64,000 bases of DNA from positions 1 through 64,000 of the forward strand of contig CAIKVZ010000086.1 of assembly GCA_903830985.1 (NCBI GenBank), in the 5' to 3' direction. The notes beneath the pieces are model-generated. The model was given only the letters and a program-made list of their open reading frames with translations. It ran no database searches and was not told where the DNA came from. The position numbers and the translations under genes were made by a program. Within the stretch, counting starts at the first letter, position 1, and the number at the start of each line of letters is the position of its first letter. Positions 1 through 9,996 of the stretch are shown here, in pieces. This DNA is from an uncultured beta proteobacterium. GTDB taxonomy: Bacteria; Pseudomonadota; Gammaproteobacteria; Burkholderiales; Burkholderiaceae_C.

Positions 1-1698
1 CAGCAGCGCAGCCAGGATGGTCAGTTTTTTTCGGCGCATCACGCCGGTGATGATCGGCCGATAGACCCAGATCAGGAAACGATTCACCGGGTTCCTGGCC
101 TCCGGCATGATCTTGCCGCGGATGAACAGCAGCATCAGCACCGGCACCAGTGTCACCGAGAGCAGCGCCGCACCCGCCATGGAGAAAGTCTTGGTGTAGG
201 CGAGCGGTGAAAACAATCGTCCCTCCTGGCCTTCCAGGCTGAACACCGGCAGGAAGGAGACGGTGATGATCAGCAGCGAGAAGAACAGCGCCGGTCCCAC
301 TTCTTTGCACGCCGCAATGATGGCTTCGGCACGCTGGGCGTCATAACCCATTCCCACCCCAACCCGCCCCTTGAAGGGGAGGGGGGCGGTGCCATGAACT
401 CCTTCCCCTTCAAGGGGGAGGCCGGGAGAGGGATGGGGCGCATCCAGACGTTCCAGATGTTTATGCGCGTTCTCGATCATCACGATGGCGGCATCGAACA
501 TGGCGCCGATGGCGATGGCGATGCCGCCCAGGCTCATCAGGTTGGAGTTCATGCCGAGCAGGCGCATGGCGATGAAGGCCATCAGCACGCCGACCGGCAG
601 CATCAGGATGGCGACCAGGGCGCTGCGCACATGCAGCAGAAAGACGATGCAGACCAGGGCGACGATGATCGATTCCTCGGCCAGGGTGCGCTTGAGGGTG
701 TCGATGGCGCGGTGGATGAGTTCGGAGCGGTCATACACCGTCACGATGCTGACGCCCTCGGGCAGGCCGGCGGAAATCTCTGCAATTTTTTCCTTGAGGT
801 TGCTGATCACTTCCAGGGCATTCTGGCCGTAGCGCGCCATGGCCACGCCGGAGACCACTTCGCCTTCGCCGTTGAGTTCGCTCAGACCCCGGCGCTCGTC
901 GGGTCCGAGCTCGACACGGGCGATGTCGCGGATCAGCACCGGCGTGCCTTTTTCGCTCTTCACCACCAGGGTCTCGATGTCGGCCTTGCCGCGCAGATAG
1001 CCCTTGCCGCGCACCATGTATTCGGTCTCCGACAACTCGACGGCGCGTGCGCCCACGTCGCGGTTCGAGTCGCGTATCACCTGCGACACCTTCATCAGCG
1101 GTATTCCGAAGGCGCGCAGCTTCACGGGGTCGACCGTCACCTGGTAGGTCTGCACAAAGCCGCCGATGGACGCGACCTCGGCCACGCCCTGCGCCTTGCT
1201 CAGCTGGTAGCGGATGTACCAGTCCTGCAGCGTGCGCAACTCGGCCAGGGTCTTGTCCTTGGCCAGCACGGCGTACTGGTAGACCCAGCCTACGCCGGTG
1301 GCGTCGGGTCCGAGCGCCGGCGTCACGCCCTTGGGCAGGCGGCTGGCGGCGAAGTTCAGGTACTCCAGCACCCGCGTGCGCGCCCAGTAGATGTCGGTGC
1401 CGTCCTCGAAAATCACATAGACGAAGGAGGCGCCGAAGAAGGAAAAGCCGCGCACCACTTTCGACTTCGGCACCGACAGCATGGAGGTGGTCAGCGGGTA
1501 GGTGACCTGGTCTTCCACCACCTGCGGCGCCTGTCCCGGGAACTCGGTGTAGACGATGACCTGCACGTCCGACAGGTCGGGCAGGGCGTCGATCGGTGTC
1601 TTCACCACGGCGTAGAGGCCGCCCAGCACCAGGAACAGCGTGACGATCAGCACGAGGAAGGGATTGCGCCCGGAGGCGGCGATGATTTTTGCCAGCAT
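1..1698 (-). CDS. cusA: CusA/CzcA-type heavy-metal RND efflux pump, partial (C-terminal part beyond the window)
   Basis: Inner-membrane proton-driven pump of the tripartite copper/silver exporter. The reading frame is open from an ATG at 1698 to the window edge, giving 566 of the roughly 1,040-1,060 residues usual for the family. The start MLAKIIAASGRNPFLVLI matches the first transmembrane helix, followed by the family motif DALPDLSDVQVIVYTEFPGQ and, later, MIENAHKHLE and FSLLIITVSFLPVFSLEGQE. It starts 11 bases after the cusB stop, so it is the last visible gene of the operon. Oddity: between MIENAHKHLE and the next helix, about 30 codons are supplied by a palindromic repeat (347-437) without loss of frame. 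CusA and CzcA subtypes differ in metal specificity; the CusF-like neighbours favour Cu/Ag, but the key methionine region was not examined in detail. Confidence 0.9.
   Translation of the reverse strand, partial: MLAKIIAASGRNPFLVLIVTLFLVLGGLYAVVKTPIDALPDLSDVQVIVYTEFPGQAPQVVEDQVTYPLTTSMLSVPKSKVVRGFSFFGASFVYVIFEDGTDIYWARTRVLEYLNFAASRLPKGVTPALGPDATGVGWVYQYAVLAKDKTLAELRTLQDWYIRYQLSKAQGVAEVASIGGFVQTYQVTVDPVKLRAFGIPLMKVSQVIRDSNRDVGARAVELSETEYMVRGKGYLRGKADIETLVVKSEKGTPVLIRDIARVELGPDERRGLSELNGEGEVVSGVAMARYGQNALEVISNLKEKIAEISAGLPEGVSIVTVYDRSELIHRAIDTLKRTLAEESIIVALVCIVFLLHVRSALVAILMLPVGVLMAFIAMRLLGMNSNLMSLGGIAIAIGAMFDAAIVMIENAHKHLERLDAPHPSPGLPLEGEGVHGTAPLPFKGRVGVGMGYDAQRAEAIIAACKEVGPALFFSLLIITVSFLPVFSLEGQEGRLFSPLAYTKTFSMAGAALLSVTLVPVLMLLFIRGKIMPEARNPVNRFLIWVYRPIITGVMRRKKLTILAALL
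347..437. repeat. Palindromic repeat element inside cusA, translated in frame
   Basis: Two arms of about 36 bases (347-382 and 401-437) are imperfect inverted copies of each other. Each arm holds its own palindrome CCCCTTGAAGGGG, and the outer ends both read CCCAT...CCC. On the coding strand of cusA the element is read through as Pro/Gly-rich residues (PHPSPGLPLEGEG, then PLPFKGRVGVGMG). The element lies in the variable loop after the MIENAHKHLE motif. This is seen directly. That it is a mobile repeat that inserted there is inference from its structure and its absence from typical CusA sequences. Confidence 0.8.
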
Positions 1699-1709
1699 GG
1701 TCGTGCCCG

Positions 1710-3257
1710 TCAGTGCGGCGTGACGCCCGTGATGACCCACTCGCCGGGTGCGCGTTCCACGAATTCGATCGCCACCGCCTTGCCGGGTTGCAGGTCCTTG
1801 AGCATGGCCTCATTGGCCAGCTTGAATTCCATCGTCATGGCCGGCCATTTGAGGCTGGCCACGGGTCCATGGCTCAAGGTCACGGTGCCGGCTTTCGCAT
1901 CGACGCTGTCCACCTTGCCCTCGGCCTTGTGCCCGGCTGCTGTGGCCACCTTGGCCGGCGTTGCCGGCGCGGCTTCCAGTCCCAGCAACGCGGCCTTGAG
2001 GTTGCTTTCGGCGTCGATCAGGAAGTTGGCCGAGACCACCACCTGTTCGCCTTCGCTCACGCCCTGCAGCACCTCGACCAAACTGTCGCTGCGCCGCCCT
2101 GCCACGAGGGTGCGCGGCTCGAAGCGTCCGGGCTTGACCTGCACCAGCACGATGGAGCGCTTGCCGGTGTCGATCACCGCCGAGTCCGGCACGGTCAGCA
2201 CCTTCTTCGCGCTGCCGCTGGTCAGCTCCATCTGGGCGAACATGCCGGGCTTGAGCAGGCCGCCGGGATTGGCCAGTTCAATGCGCACCGGCACGGTCCG
2301 GGTCTCGGCCTTCAGGCTGGGGTAGACATAGGCGATGCGGCCCTTGAATTCCTTGTCGGGGTAGGCATTGACGCGCACGCTGGCCATGGCGCCATTTTTT
2401 AGCTGCGCCAGGTCCTGCTCGAAGACGTCGGCAAGGATCCAGACCGATGACAGGTCGGCCACCTGATACAGCATCTCGCCAGGCATGAAGCGCATGCCCT
2501 GTTGCGCCTTCTTCTCTGTCACCACACCGGAGACGGGCGAACGGAACGTGACGCTGCGTTGCGTCTGTCCGCTGCTGCGCAGGCGCTGCAACTGGTCCTC
2601 GGACAGGTCCCAGTTTTTCAGCCGCGCCAGACTGGCGTCGGCGAGCTGCTGCATGCTGGCCTGGGCTGGCGCCGGGGCGTCTTTCAGGTTGATTGCACCC
2701 TGTGCCGCAATGGCGTATTCGCGCTGCGCCGCCACCAGTTCCGGGCTGTAGACCTCGAACAGCGGCTGGCCCTTGGCGACAGGCTGCCCCGTGGTGTTGA
2801 CCAGCAGGCGCTCGATATAGCCCTCGTACTTGGCGGTGATGGTGAACAGGCGGCGCTCGTCGGCCTCGACGCGCCCGGCGGCGCGCACCGATTGGCCCAG
2901 CGCGCGCGTTTGCGCGGCTTCGGTACGCACGCCCAGCTTCTGGATTTTTTCCGTGCTGATGGCAATCTGCGGCGCACCACCGGCAGAGGTCGCGGCCTCG
3001 TCGTCCTCGCCTTCGTATACCGCGATGTAGTCCATGCCCATGGGGTCTTTTTTGGGCGTGGGCGAGGTATCGGGCAGCCCCATGGGGTTGCGGTAAAAAC
3101 GCAGCTTGCGCGCCTTGGGCGCGCTCGCGGCTGCGGCCGGTGTGGCTGTGGCAGCCGCATCGGTGCTTGCGGCGTGGCCGCGCTGGCCGGCCCAGTAGCC
3201 GCCGGCGGCGGTGAGGACGGCGAGGGCGACAACGCCAAGGCTTGCAGCAGGTTTCAC
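1710..3257 (-). CDS. cusB: CusB-type periplasmic adaptor with N-terminal metal-binding and C-terminal CusF-like domains
   Basis: Membrane-fusion protein linking the RND pump to the outer-membrane channel; 515 residues. It begins with a GTG that overlaps the cusC stop by four bases. After an N-terminal signal anchor there is a heavy-metal-binding segment (FYRNPMGLPDTSP then KKDPMGMDY, about residues 55-80). The barrel-sandwich/hairpin/beta-barrel adaptor core follows. The last 75 residues or so (KVDSVDAKAGTVTLSHG, WPAMTMEF) form a CusF-like copper chaperone domain with the WPAMTMEF signature. The fused CusF domain is in addition to the free CusF encoded two genes upstream, so the operon carries two copies of this domain. 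Assignment to the Cus/Sil adaptor family is secure; metal choice (Cu or Ag) is inferred from the domain content. Confidence 0.92.
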   Translation of the reverse strand: MKPAASLGVVALAVLTAAGGYWAGQRGHAASTDAAATATPAAAASAPKARKLRFYRNPMGLPDTSPTPKKDPMGMDYIAVYEGEDDEAATSAGGAPQIAISTEKIQKLGVRTEAAQTRALGQSVRAAGRVEADERRLFTITAKYEGYIERLLVNTTGQPVAKGQPLFEVYSPELVAAQREYAIAAQGAINLKDAPAPAQASMQQLADASLARLKNWDLSEDQLQRLRSSGQTQRSVTFRSPVSGVVTEKKAQQGMRFMPGEMLYQVADLSSVWILADVFEQDLAQLKNGAMASVRVNAYPDKEFKGRIAYVYPSLKAETRTVPVRIELANPGGLLKPGMFAQMELTSGSAKKVLTVPDSAVIDTGKRSIVLVQVKPGRFEPRTLVAGRRSDSLVEVLQGVSEGEQVVVSANFLIDAESNLKAALLGLEAAPATPAKVATAAGHKAEGKVDSVDAKAGTVTLSHGPVASLKWPAMTMEFKLANEAMLKDLQPGKAVAIEFVERAPGEWVITGVTPH

Positions 3258-4525
3258 AGGTCTTCTCCCAGGATTTTTTCCAGTTCGGCCAGTTGCATGC
3301 GGGCCTCCACTTGGGCTTTGAGTTGGGCCAGGCGCATCTGGCGGATCTGTTTTTGCGCGTCCAGCAGCGTGGCAAAGTCCACCTTGCCGTTCTCGTACGC
3401 GGCCAGCGCCGACTGCAAGGTGAGTTCGGCCTGCGGCAACAGGCGCGTACCGGTCAGGGCCTCGGTGCGCCTGGCGGCTTCCAGCGCTGACAGCGCCTGC
3501 GTCAGATCGGCGAAGACCTGGTTGACTGCAGCCTGCTGGCGCTCCTGCGCTGCGCTCAGCATGGCCTGGGCTTCACGCTCCTGCGCGGCGCGCGTGCCCT
3601 GTTGCAGCGGGATGTTGAATTCGACCATCAGCTCCCATTCCTTGAGCGCCGTGCCGTATTGGATCGGCGAGACGCCGAAGGTGATGTCGGGATAGCGGTT
3701 CCTGCGCACCAGGTCGCGGTTCTTTTGCGCCGAGCGCAGCAGCGCGTCCTGCGTGAACAGCTGCGGGTTCTTCGCCTGCACGCGCTCGCGCAGCTGCGTC
3801 CAGTCGAGTTGCGCTGCGGTGGGCAGGGGACGCAGGGCCACAGGTGCCGTCAGAGGCGCGTCACCGGGGCGCGCCAGCAGCGCGTTCATGCGTGCGTGCA
3901 GGTGGTGGTGTTCCATGCCGAGCGAAATCTCTTCGGCGCTCATGGAACCTTGTTCGACCTGGGCCCGGATCACGTCCTGCTGGGCCGACAGCCCTCCCGC
4001 GTAGCGCGACAGCGCTACCTTTTCCAGTTGGACCATCAGGCTGAGGTTTTCCTGCAGCAGCTGCTCGCTGCGCTGCACCAGATAGAGCTGGGCATGGGTC
4101 GTTTTAATGCGGCTGGCCAATTCCGACCAGGTGGCTGCGGTACGCCCCTGCGCGCCCTGTGCGTCGTTCTCTGCGATGGCGCGTTTCAGGTCGCGTTTGC
4201 CAAACCAGGGCAGCTCCTGCATCCACAGGTAGGCGGTCTTGCCGGCGCGGCCGGGCAGCAGCGTCGGGTTTTGCTCGCCCATGCGCGTGATGTCCTGCAG
4301 CGTGGCGCGAAAGCGCGGGTCCGGCAGCGCGCCGGCCGGGTCGATGCGCTCCTGCGCGGCCTGGGCCTCATAGCGCATGGCGGCAAGTTCCGGGTTGTGT
4401 TCCTGCGCGTAGCTCAGCAGTGAATCGACGGTCGCGCCGGGAGGTGCTTCGGCTGCCGCCAGCTTGGAGAATGCCAGCATCAGCGCCAGCACAAGCGCCT
4501 GATGGGCCCGGCGAGGCGGCTTCAC
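3254..4525 (-). CDS. cusC: TolC-family outer-membrane channel of the Cus efflux system
   Basis: Outer-membrane factor of the copper/silver exporter; 423 residues with a cleavable signal (LVLALMLAFSKLAAAEAPPG). The mature part shows the long alternating helices of the TolC family (for example QERIDPAGALPDPRFRATLQ and LAAYENGKVDFATLLDAQKQ). The start is a GTG whose last three bases overlap the stop of the upstream cusF gene (GTGA), and its stop overlaps the cusB start in the same way, so cusF-cusC-cusB are probably translationally coupled. No lipobox was seen at the start, unlike E. coli CusC. Confidence 0.88.
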   Translation of the reverse strand: MKPPRRAHQALVLALMLAFSKLAAAEAPPGATVDSLLSYAQEHNPELAAMRYEAQAAQERIDPAGALPDPRFRATLQDITRMGEQNPTLLPGRAGKTAYLWMQELPWFGKRDLKRAIAENDAQGAQGRTAATWSELASRIKTTHAQLYLVQRSEQLLQENLSLMVQLEKVALSRYAGGLSAQQDVIRAQVEQGSMSAEEISLGMEHHHLHARMNALLARPGDAPLTAPVALRPLPTAAQLDWTQLRERVQAKNPQLFTQDALLRSAQKNRDLVRRNRYPDITFGVSPIQYGTALKEWELMVEFNIPLQQGTRAAQEREAQAMLSAAQERQQAAVNQVFADLTQALSALEAARRTEALTGTRLLPQAELTLQSALAAYENGKVDFATLLDAQKQIRQMRLAQLKAQVEARMQLAELEKILGEDL

Positions 4526-4866
4526 GGCGTGACCTTTTCGACGTAGGTCAGCAGCAGGCCGGCGCTGCCCTCTTCAGCGCGGAAGCGCACTTTGTCGCCC
4601 ACCTTCAGCTTGGCCAGCATGGACGGGTCCTGGGCCAGAAAGACCATGGTCATGGGGGGCATTGCGAGGTTCTTGATCTCGCCGTGTTGAAGCGTGACTT
4701 TCTGCGTTTTGAGATCGATCTTTTTGACCTCGCCTGCGGTCAGGGCTGACTTGCTGGCAGTGACGCTGCCGCCATGCTGGTGGGCGGCGCTGGCGGGGGG
4801 CGTGGTTTGTGCCCAGGCAGGCAGGGCCATGGAGAGCAAGAGGGTGAGGGAGTACAGTGTTTTCAT
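4522..4866 (-). CDS. cusF: CusF-like periplasmic copper-binding protein
   Basis: Small exported copper/silver chaperone; 114 residues. I chose the ATG at 4866 because it gives a clean signal peptide (MKTLYSLTLLLSMALPAWAQ); the frame extends further upstream without sense. The mature domain has the CusF pattern: KKIDLKTQKVTLQHGEI followed by MPPMTMVF, the last being the methionine-rich metal site. A tryptophan is usual before MTM in E. coli CusF; here the position holds proline-methionine (PPMTM), so the cation-pi ligand may be missing. A histidine-containing stretch AAHQHGGS sits just after the signal peptide. Its stop overlaps the start of cusC. Confidence 0.85.
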   Translation of the reverse strand: MKTLYSLTLLLSMALPAWAQTTPPASAAHQHGGSVTASKSALTAGEVKKIDLKTQKVTLQHGEIKNLAMPPMTMVFLAQDPSMLAKLKVGDKVRFRAEEGSAGLLLTYVEKVTP

Positions 4867-5009
4867 GAATTCGTCTCGACAAAAAGGATGGGGGCCACGG
4901 ACCTGTCCGTGGACAGGGCGCACGCGATGGGATGCCGGTCGCAGCAAGGCTGGCATGGGCAACAGGGCTCAGCCAGGTCCAGTTTCTGGACGAGCTGGGG
5001 CCCTGAGAA

Positions 5010-5378
5010 TCAGGCGATCGGTGGTTTGACGCTCAGCGCGCGCTCGGCGCTGGCAAAGTCGCAGGCGGGCTGCGGCGTGATCTGAAACGATACCGCTGTC
5101 AAGCTGACAGTCTGCACACCGGCTTCCACGGCGAGCGTGTGGCACACCTGGCAGGCCCTGCAGCCCGCGCCTTGGTCGCCGTCATCGTCCGGCGTTGCCG
5201 CGTCACTGGCCGCGTGCAGGGCGCAGTCAGCGTGCAGTGCCGTGGCACTGACGTGCCGGGTCACGGGCACCGTCTGGCTACGCAAGCTGGCCATGGCCAG
5301 ATCCGCCGCCATGGCGTCTCCCACCCAGCCGCGCAAGGGCAGCAGGGCGATCATGAGGGCAATGACAAAGGCGCGCAT
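5010..5378 (-). CDS. Small exported cysteine-containing protein at the head of the cus operon, unknown function
   Basis: Predicted 122-residue secreted protein. It has an N-terminal hydrophobic signal (MRAFVIALMIALLPLRGWVG) and a mature region with a short acidic stretch (ATPDDDGDQG) followed by a cysteine/histidine motif CRACQVCH. I do not recognise a named family; small proteins of this kind, some in DUF2946, often precede copper-resistance genes. It is 143 bases upstream of cusF on the same strand and could be the first gene of the operon. The Cys/His motif makes a metal-binding role plausible, but this is inference from context only. Confidence 0.6.
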   Translation of the reverse strand: MRAFVIALMIALLPLRGWVGDAMAADLAMASLRSQTVPVTRHVSATALHADCALHAASDAATPDDDGDQGAGCRACQVCHTLAVEAGVQTVSLTAVSFQITPQPACDFASAERALSVKPPIA

Positions 5379-5440
5379 GCATTGAATGATACGGCCAATC
5401 GCCCGAAGTTCCGCGACCTAGGGGGCTATGATCAACGCGC

Positions 5441-6394
5441 ATGAGTTTGTTCACCTCCCTGCGCTATCTGGCCGCGCTGCACGAGCACCGGCATTTCGGA
5501 CGTGCGGCACAGGCCTGCCACATCACCCAACCGGCCCTGTCCAACGCGATTCGCGCCCTGGAAGAAGAATTCGGCACGGCCATCGTCAAGCGTGGCCGTT
5601 CCTTTCAAAGTTTCACCCCCGAAGGCGAGCGCATCTACGAAACAGCGCAGCGCGTGCTGCATGAACAGGAACTGCTGCTGCAGGATCTGAAGAGCGCCGC
5701 CGACCGCCCTGTGGGGACTCTGACGCTGGGTGCCGTGCCTTCGGTGATGCCGATTGCGGCACGCTTTGCGGCCATGTTGCAGGCACGCCATCCTGGTCTG
5801 ACCCTGGTGCTGCGCTCGCTGAGTTCACAGGACATCGAATCGGGTCTGGAGGATCTGTCGCTGGATCTGGCGCTGGGCTACACCGACCGGCTCAAGGCCC
5901 GGGTCGGCAAGATAGCCACCCTGGACCAGTACACCGAGCACTACTTTTTGCTGCGACGCGCCAGCAAACCAGGGCGGGGTGGTCTGCGCATGCTGACGCG
6001 TCCCCTGTCGTGGCAGGATGCATGCCTGTTGCCGCTGTGCCTGCTGACACCGGACATGCACAACCGCGCCATCGTCGACGCCGCCTTCAAGCAGGCCGGC
6101 GTTGCCGTGCAGCCGGTGATTCAGACCAACTCCATTCTGACGCTGGGCTTGAGCGTGCTGGTGGGCAACGTCAGCAGTGTGCTGCCCGGTGCATTGGTCG
6201 ATGTGCTGCGCGGTTACCCGGAGCTCGAGGCCGTGCCGCTGCGCGAGCCTGAGGTTCTTACACCGATCGGTTTCATGCATGCGATCACGGACCGGCCTTC
6301 GCACACCCTGCGGGTCGCGCTGGACATGGCGCGCAGCGAGGCCTGGCTGCAGCATGCCAAGGCGCACACCGGTTGGCTGGACGAGCGCGTGTGA
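5441..6394 (+). CDS. LysR-type transcriptional regulator, probable regulator of the formate dehydrogenase genes
   Basis: Protein of 317 residues. The N-terminal winged helix-turn-helix is clear (LAALHEHRHFGRAAQACHIT, then QPALSNAIRALEEEFG), followed by the linker helix and a type-2 periplasmic-binding-like effector domain starting near GTLTLGAVPSVMPIAARF. It lies directly upstream of, and in the same direction as, the MFS transporter and formate dehydrogenase genes. In Cupriavidus the LysR protein FdsR controls the fds formate dehydrogenase operon; the equivalent position here suggests a similar role, by context only. It is divergent from the cus operon head gene, with a 62-base gap between them. 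Confidence 0.85.
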   Translation: MSLFTSLRYLAALHEHRHFGRAAQACHITQPALSNAIRALEEEFGTAIVKRGRSFQSFTPEGERIYETAQRVLHEQELLLQDLKSAADRPVGTLTLGAVPSVMPIAARFAAMLQARHPGLTLVLRSLSSQDIESGLEDLSLDLALGYTDRLKARVGKIATLDQYTEHYFLLRRASKPGRGGLRMLTRPLSWQDACLLPLCLLTPDMHNRAIVDAAFKQAGVAVQPVIQTNSILTLGLSVLVGNVSSVLPGALVDVLRGYPELEAVPLREPEVLTPIGFMHAITDRPSHTLRVALDMARSEAWLQHAKAHTGWLDERV

Positions 6395-6510
6395 GGCTAT
6401 TCATTCAATAACTGTATGGGTCGATTTGCAAAGGAAAATTGACGCTCCTGTTGCACTCCTCGACACTGCGCGCAGTTCACACAAAGTGGACGTCATAAAG
6501 AGGAGACAAA

Positions 6511-8184
6511 ATGGAAGCAGTCATCGGTGGAACGCCCGCGTTCCCGAATGAAAAATTGGGTGTTCTTGCCAAAGAGCACATCGTCGCCGGCCCCGGCTTC
6601 AACCGTTGGCTTGTCCCACCCGCCGCACTGGCGATCCACCTGTGCATCGGCATGGCCTACGGCTTCTCGGTGTTCTGGCTGCCGCTGTCCAAGGCCCTGG
6701 GCATCAAGGACGCTATCAAGTGCGGCCCCGACGTGGGCTTCTTGCAGGAACTGTTCACCACCAGTTGTGACTGGAAAATCTCCACCCTGGGCTGGATGTA
6801 CACGCTGTTCTTTGTGCTGCTGGGTTCGTCGGCCTCGATCTGGGGTGGCTGGCTGGAACGCGTCGGTCCGCGCAAGGTCGGCGTTGTCGCCGCAGTCTGC
6901 TGGGGCGGTGGCATGCTGGTCTCTGCGTTGGGCGTGCACCTGCATCAATTCTGGATGATGGTGCTGGGGTCGGGAATCATCGGCGGCGTTGGGCTCGGGC
7001 TGGGCTATATCTCGCCCGTGTCCACGCTCATGAAGTGGTTTCCCGACCACCGCGGCATGGCCGCCGGCATGGCCATCATGGGCTTTGGTGGCGGCGCCAT
7101 GATCGGCTCGCCGCTGGCCGCCGACCTGATGAAATACTTTGCCACCCCCACCGATGTGGGCGTGACGCAGACGCTGCTGGTCATGGGCCTGGTCTACTTT
7201 GTCTTCATGATGGCCGGCGCCTTTGGCTACCGCATCCCCGAGACCGGCTGGAAGCCCAAAGGCTGGACGCCCAAGCCGGCGCAGGTGAACAACGCCATGA
7301 TCACCCCGCACCATGTGCACGTGAGCCGGGTCTGGGGCATCCCCCAGTTCTGGCTGATCTGGCTGGTGTTGTTCCTCAACGTGAGCGCGGGCATCGGCGT
7401 GATCGGCATGGCCTCGCCCATGCTGCAGGAAGTGTTCGGCGGCTCGCTCATCGGCGTGTCGCAGAAGTTCGGCGAACTCGACAAGGCGCAACTGGCCTCC
7501 ATTGCCGGCATCGCCGCGGGTTTCACGGCGCTCTTGAGCCTGTTCAACATTGGCGGTCGGTTTTTCTGGGCCACGATCTCGGACAAGCTGGGGCGCAAAC
7601 TCACCTATGCGATCTTCTTCATCCTGGGCGGCGTGCTGTACTTCAGCGTTCCGGGCAGCGCTGCCGCGGGCTCCAAACTGCTGTTCGTGTCGGCTTTCTG
7701 CATCATCCTGAGCATGTACGGCGGCGGCTTTGCCACGGTGCCAGCCTACCTGGCCGACATCTTCGGCACGCAGATGGTGGGTGCGATCCACGGCCGTTTG
7801 CTCACGGCCTGGGCCACGGCCGGCATCGTGGGACCGGTGGTGGTGAACTACATGCGCGAATACCAACTGGGTCTGGGGTTGCCGCGTGAACAGGTCTACA
7901 ACCAGACCATGTACATCCTGGCCTCGTTCCTGGTGGTGGGGCTGATCTGCAACCTGCTGGTGCGCCCGCTCAACCCCAAGTGGTTCATGACGGCGCAGGA
8001 ACTGGAGCTGGAAAAGCGTCTGGCGCACGAGAAGGTCAAGGCCTCCGAGGTGCAGAGCGACGGCACCCATGCGCGCGACTTGCCCAGCAATCCGCTGTTC
8101 CTGGTGCTGGCCTGGGCGGCGGTTGGCATTCCGCTGGCCTGGGGCGTTTACCGCACCACCCTGACCGTTGCCAAGTTCTTCTGA
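6511..8184 (+). CDS. MFS transporter of the oxalate/formate antiporter family
   Basis: Inner-membrane carrier of 557 residues, preceded by a strong ribosome binding site (GAGGAGA at about 6500). Twelve or more hydrophobic segments are visible; the first (LAIHLCIGMAYGFSVFWLPL) and the loop GGWLERVGPRKVGVVAA are typical of the OxlT family. A large cytoplasmic insert (about residues 240-270) and a C-terminal extension with one more hydrophobic segment make it longer than classic OxlT (about 420 residues). It lies 9 bases before the formate dehydrogenase subunit gene, so it probably moves formate, oxalate or another small carboxylate linked to that enzyme. The substrate cannot be read from the sequence. 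Confidence 0.85.
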   Translation: MEAVIGGTPAFPNEKLGVLAKEHIVAGPGFNRWLVPPAALAIHLCIGMAYGFSVFWLPLSKALGIKDAIKCGPDVGFLQELFTTSCDWKISTLGWMYTLFFVLLGSSASIWGGWLERVGPRKVGVVAAVCWGGGMLVSALGVHLHQFWMMVLGSGIIGGVGLGLGYISPVSTLMKWFPDHRGMAAGMAIMGFGGGAMIGSPLAADLMKYFATPTDVGVTQTLLVMGLVYFVFMMAGAFGYRIPETGWKPKGWTPKPAQVNNAMITPHHVHVSRVWGIPQFWLIWLVLFLNVSAGIGVIGMASPMLQEVFGGSLIGVSQKFGELDKAQLASIAGIAAGFTALLSLFNIGGRFFWATISDKLGRKLTYAIFFILGGVLYFSVPGSAAAGSKLLFVSAFCIILSMYGGGFATVPAYLADIFGTQMVGAIHGRLLTAWATAGIVGPVVVNYMREYQLGLGLPREQVYNQTMYILASFLVVGLICNLLVRPLNPKWFMTAQELELEKRLAHEKVKASEVQSDGTHARDLPSNPLFLVLAWAAVGIPLAWGVYRTTLTVAKFF

Positions 8185-8193
8185 AAATAGCCT

Positions 8194-9995
<1,802 letters not shown>

Positions 9996-9996
<1 letters not shown>

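Noticed and set aside
394..2325. 643-codon open frame on the plus strand opposite cusA and cusB
   Set aside because: It begins inside the palindromic repeat and is antisense to RND pump and adaptor genes with clear family motifs.
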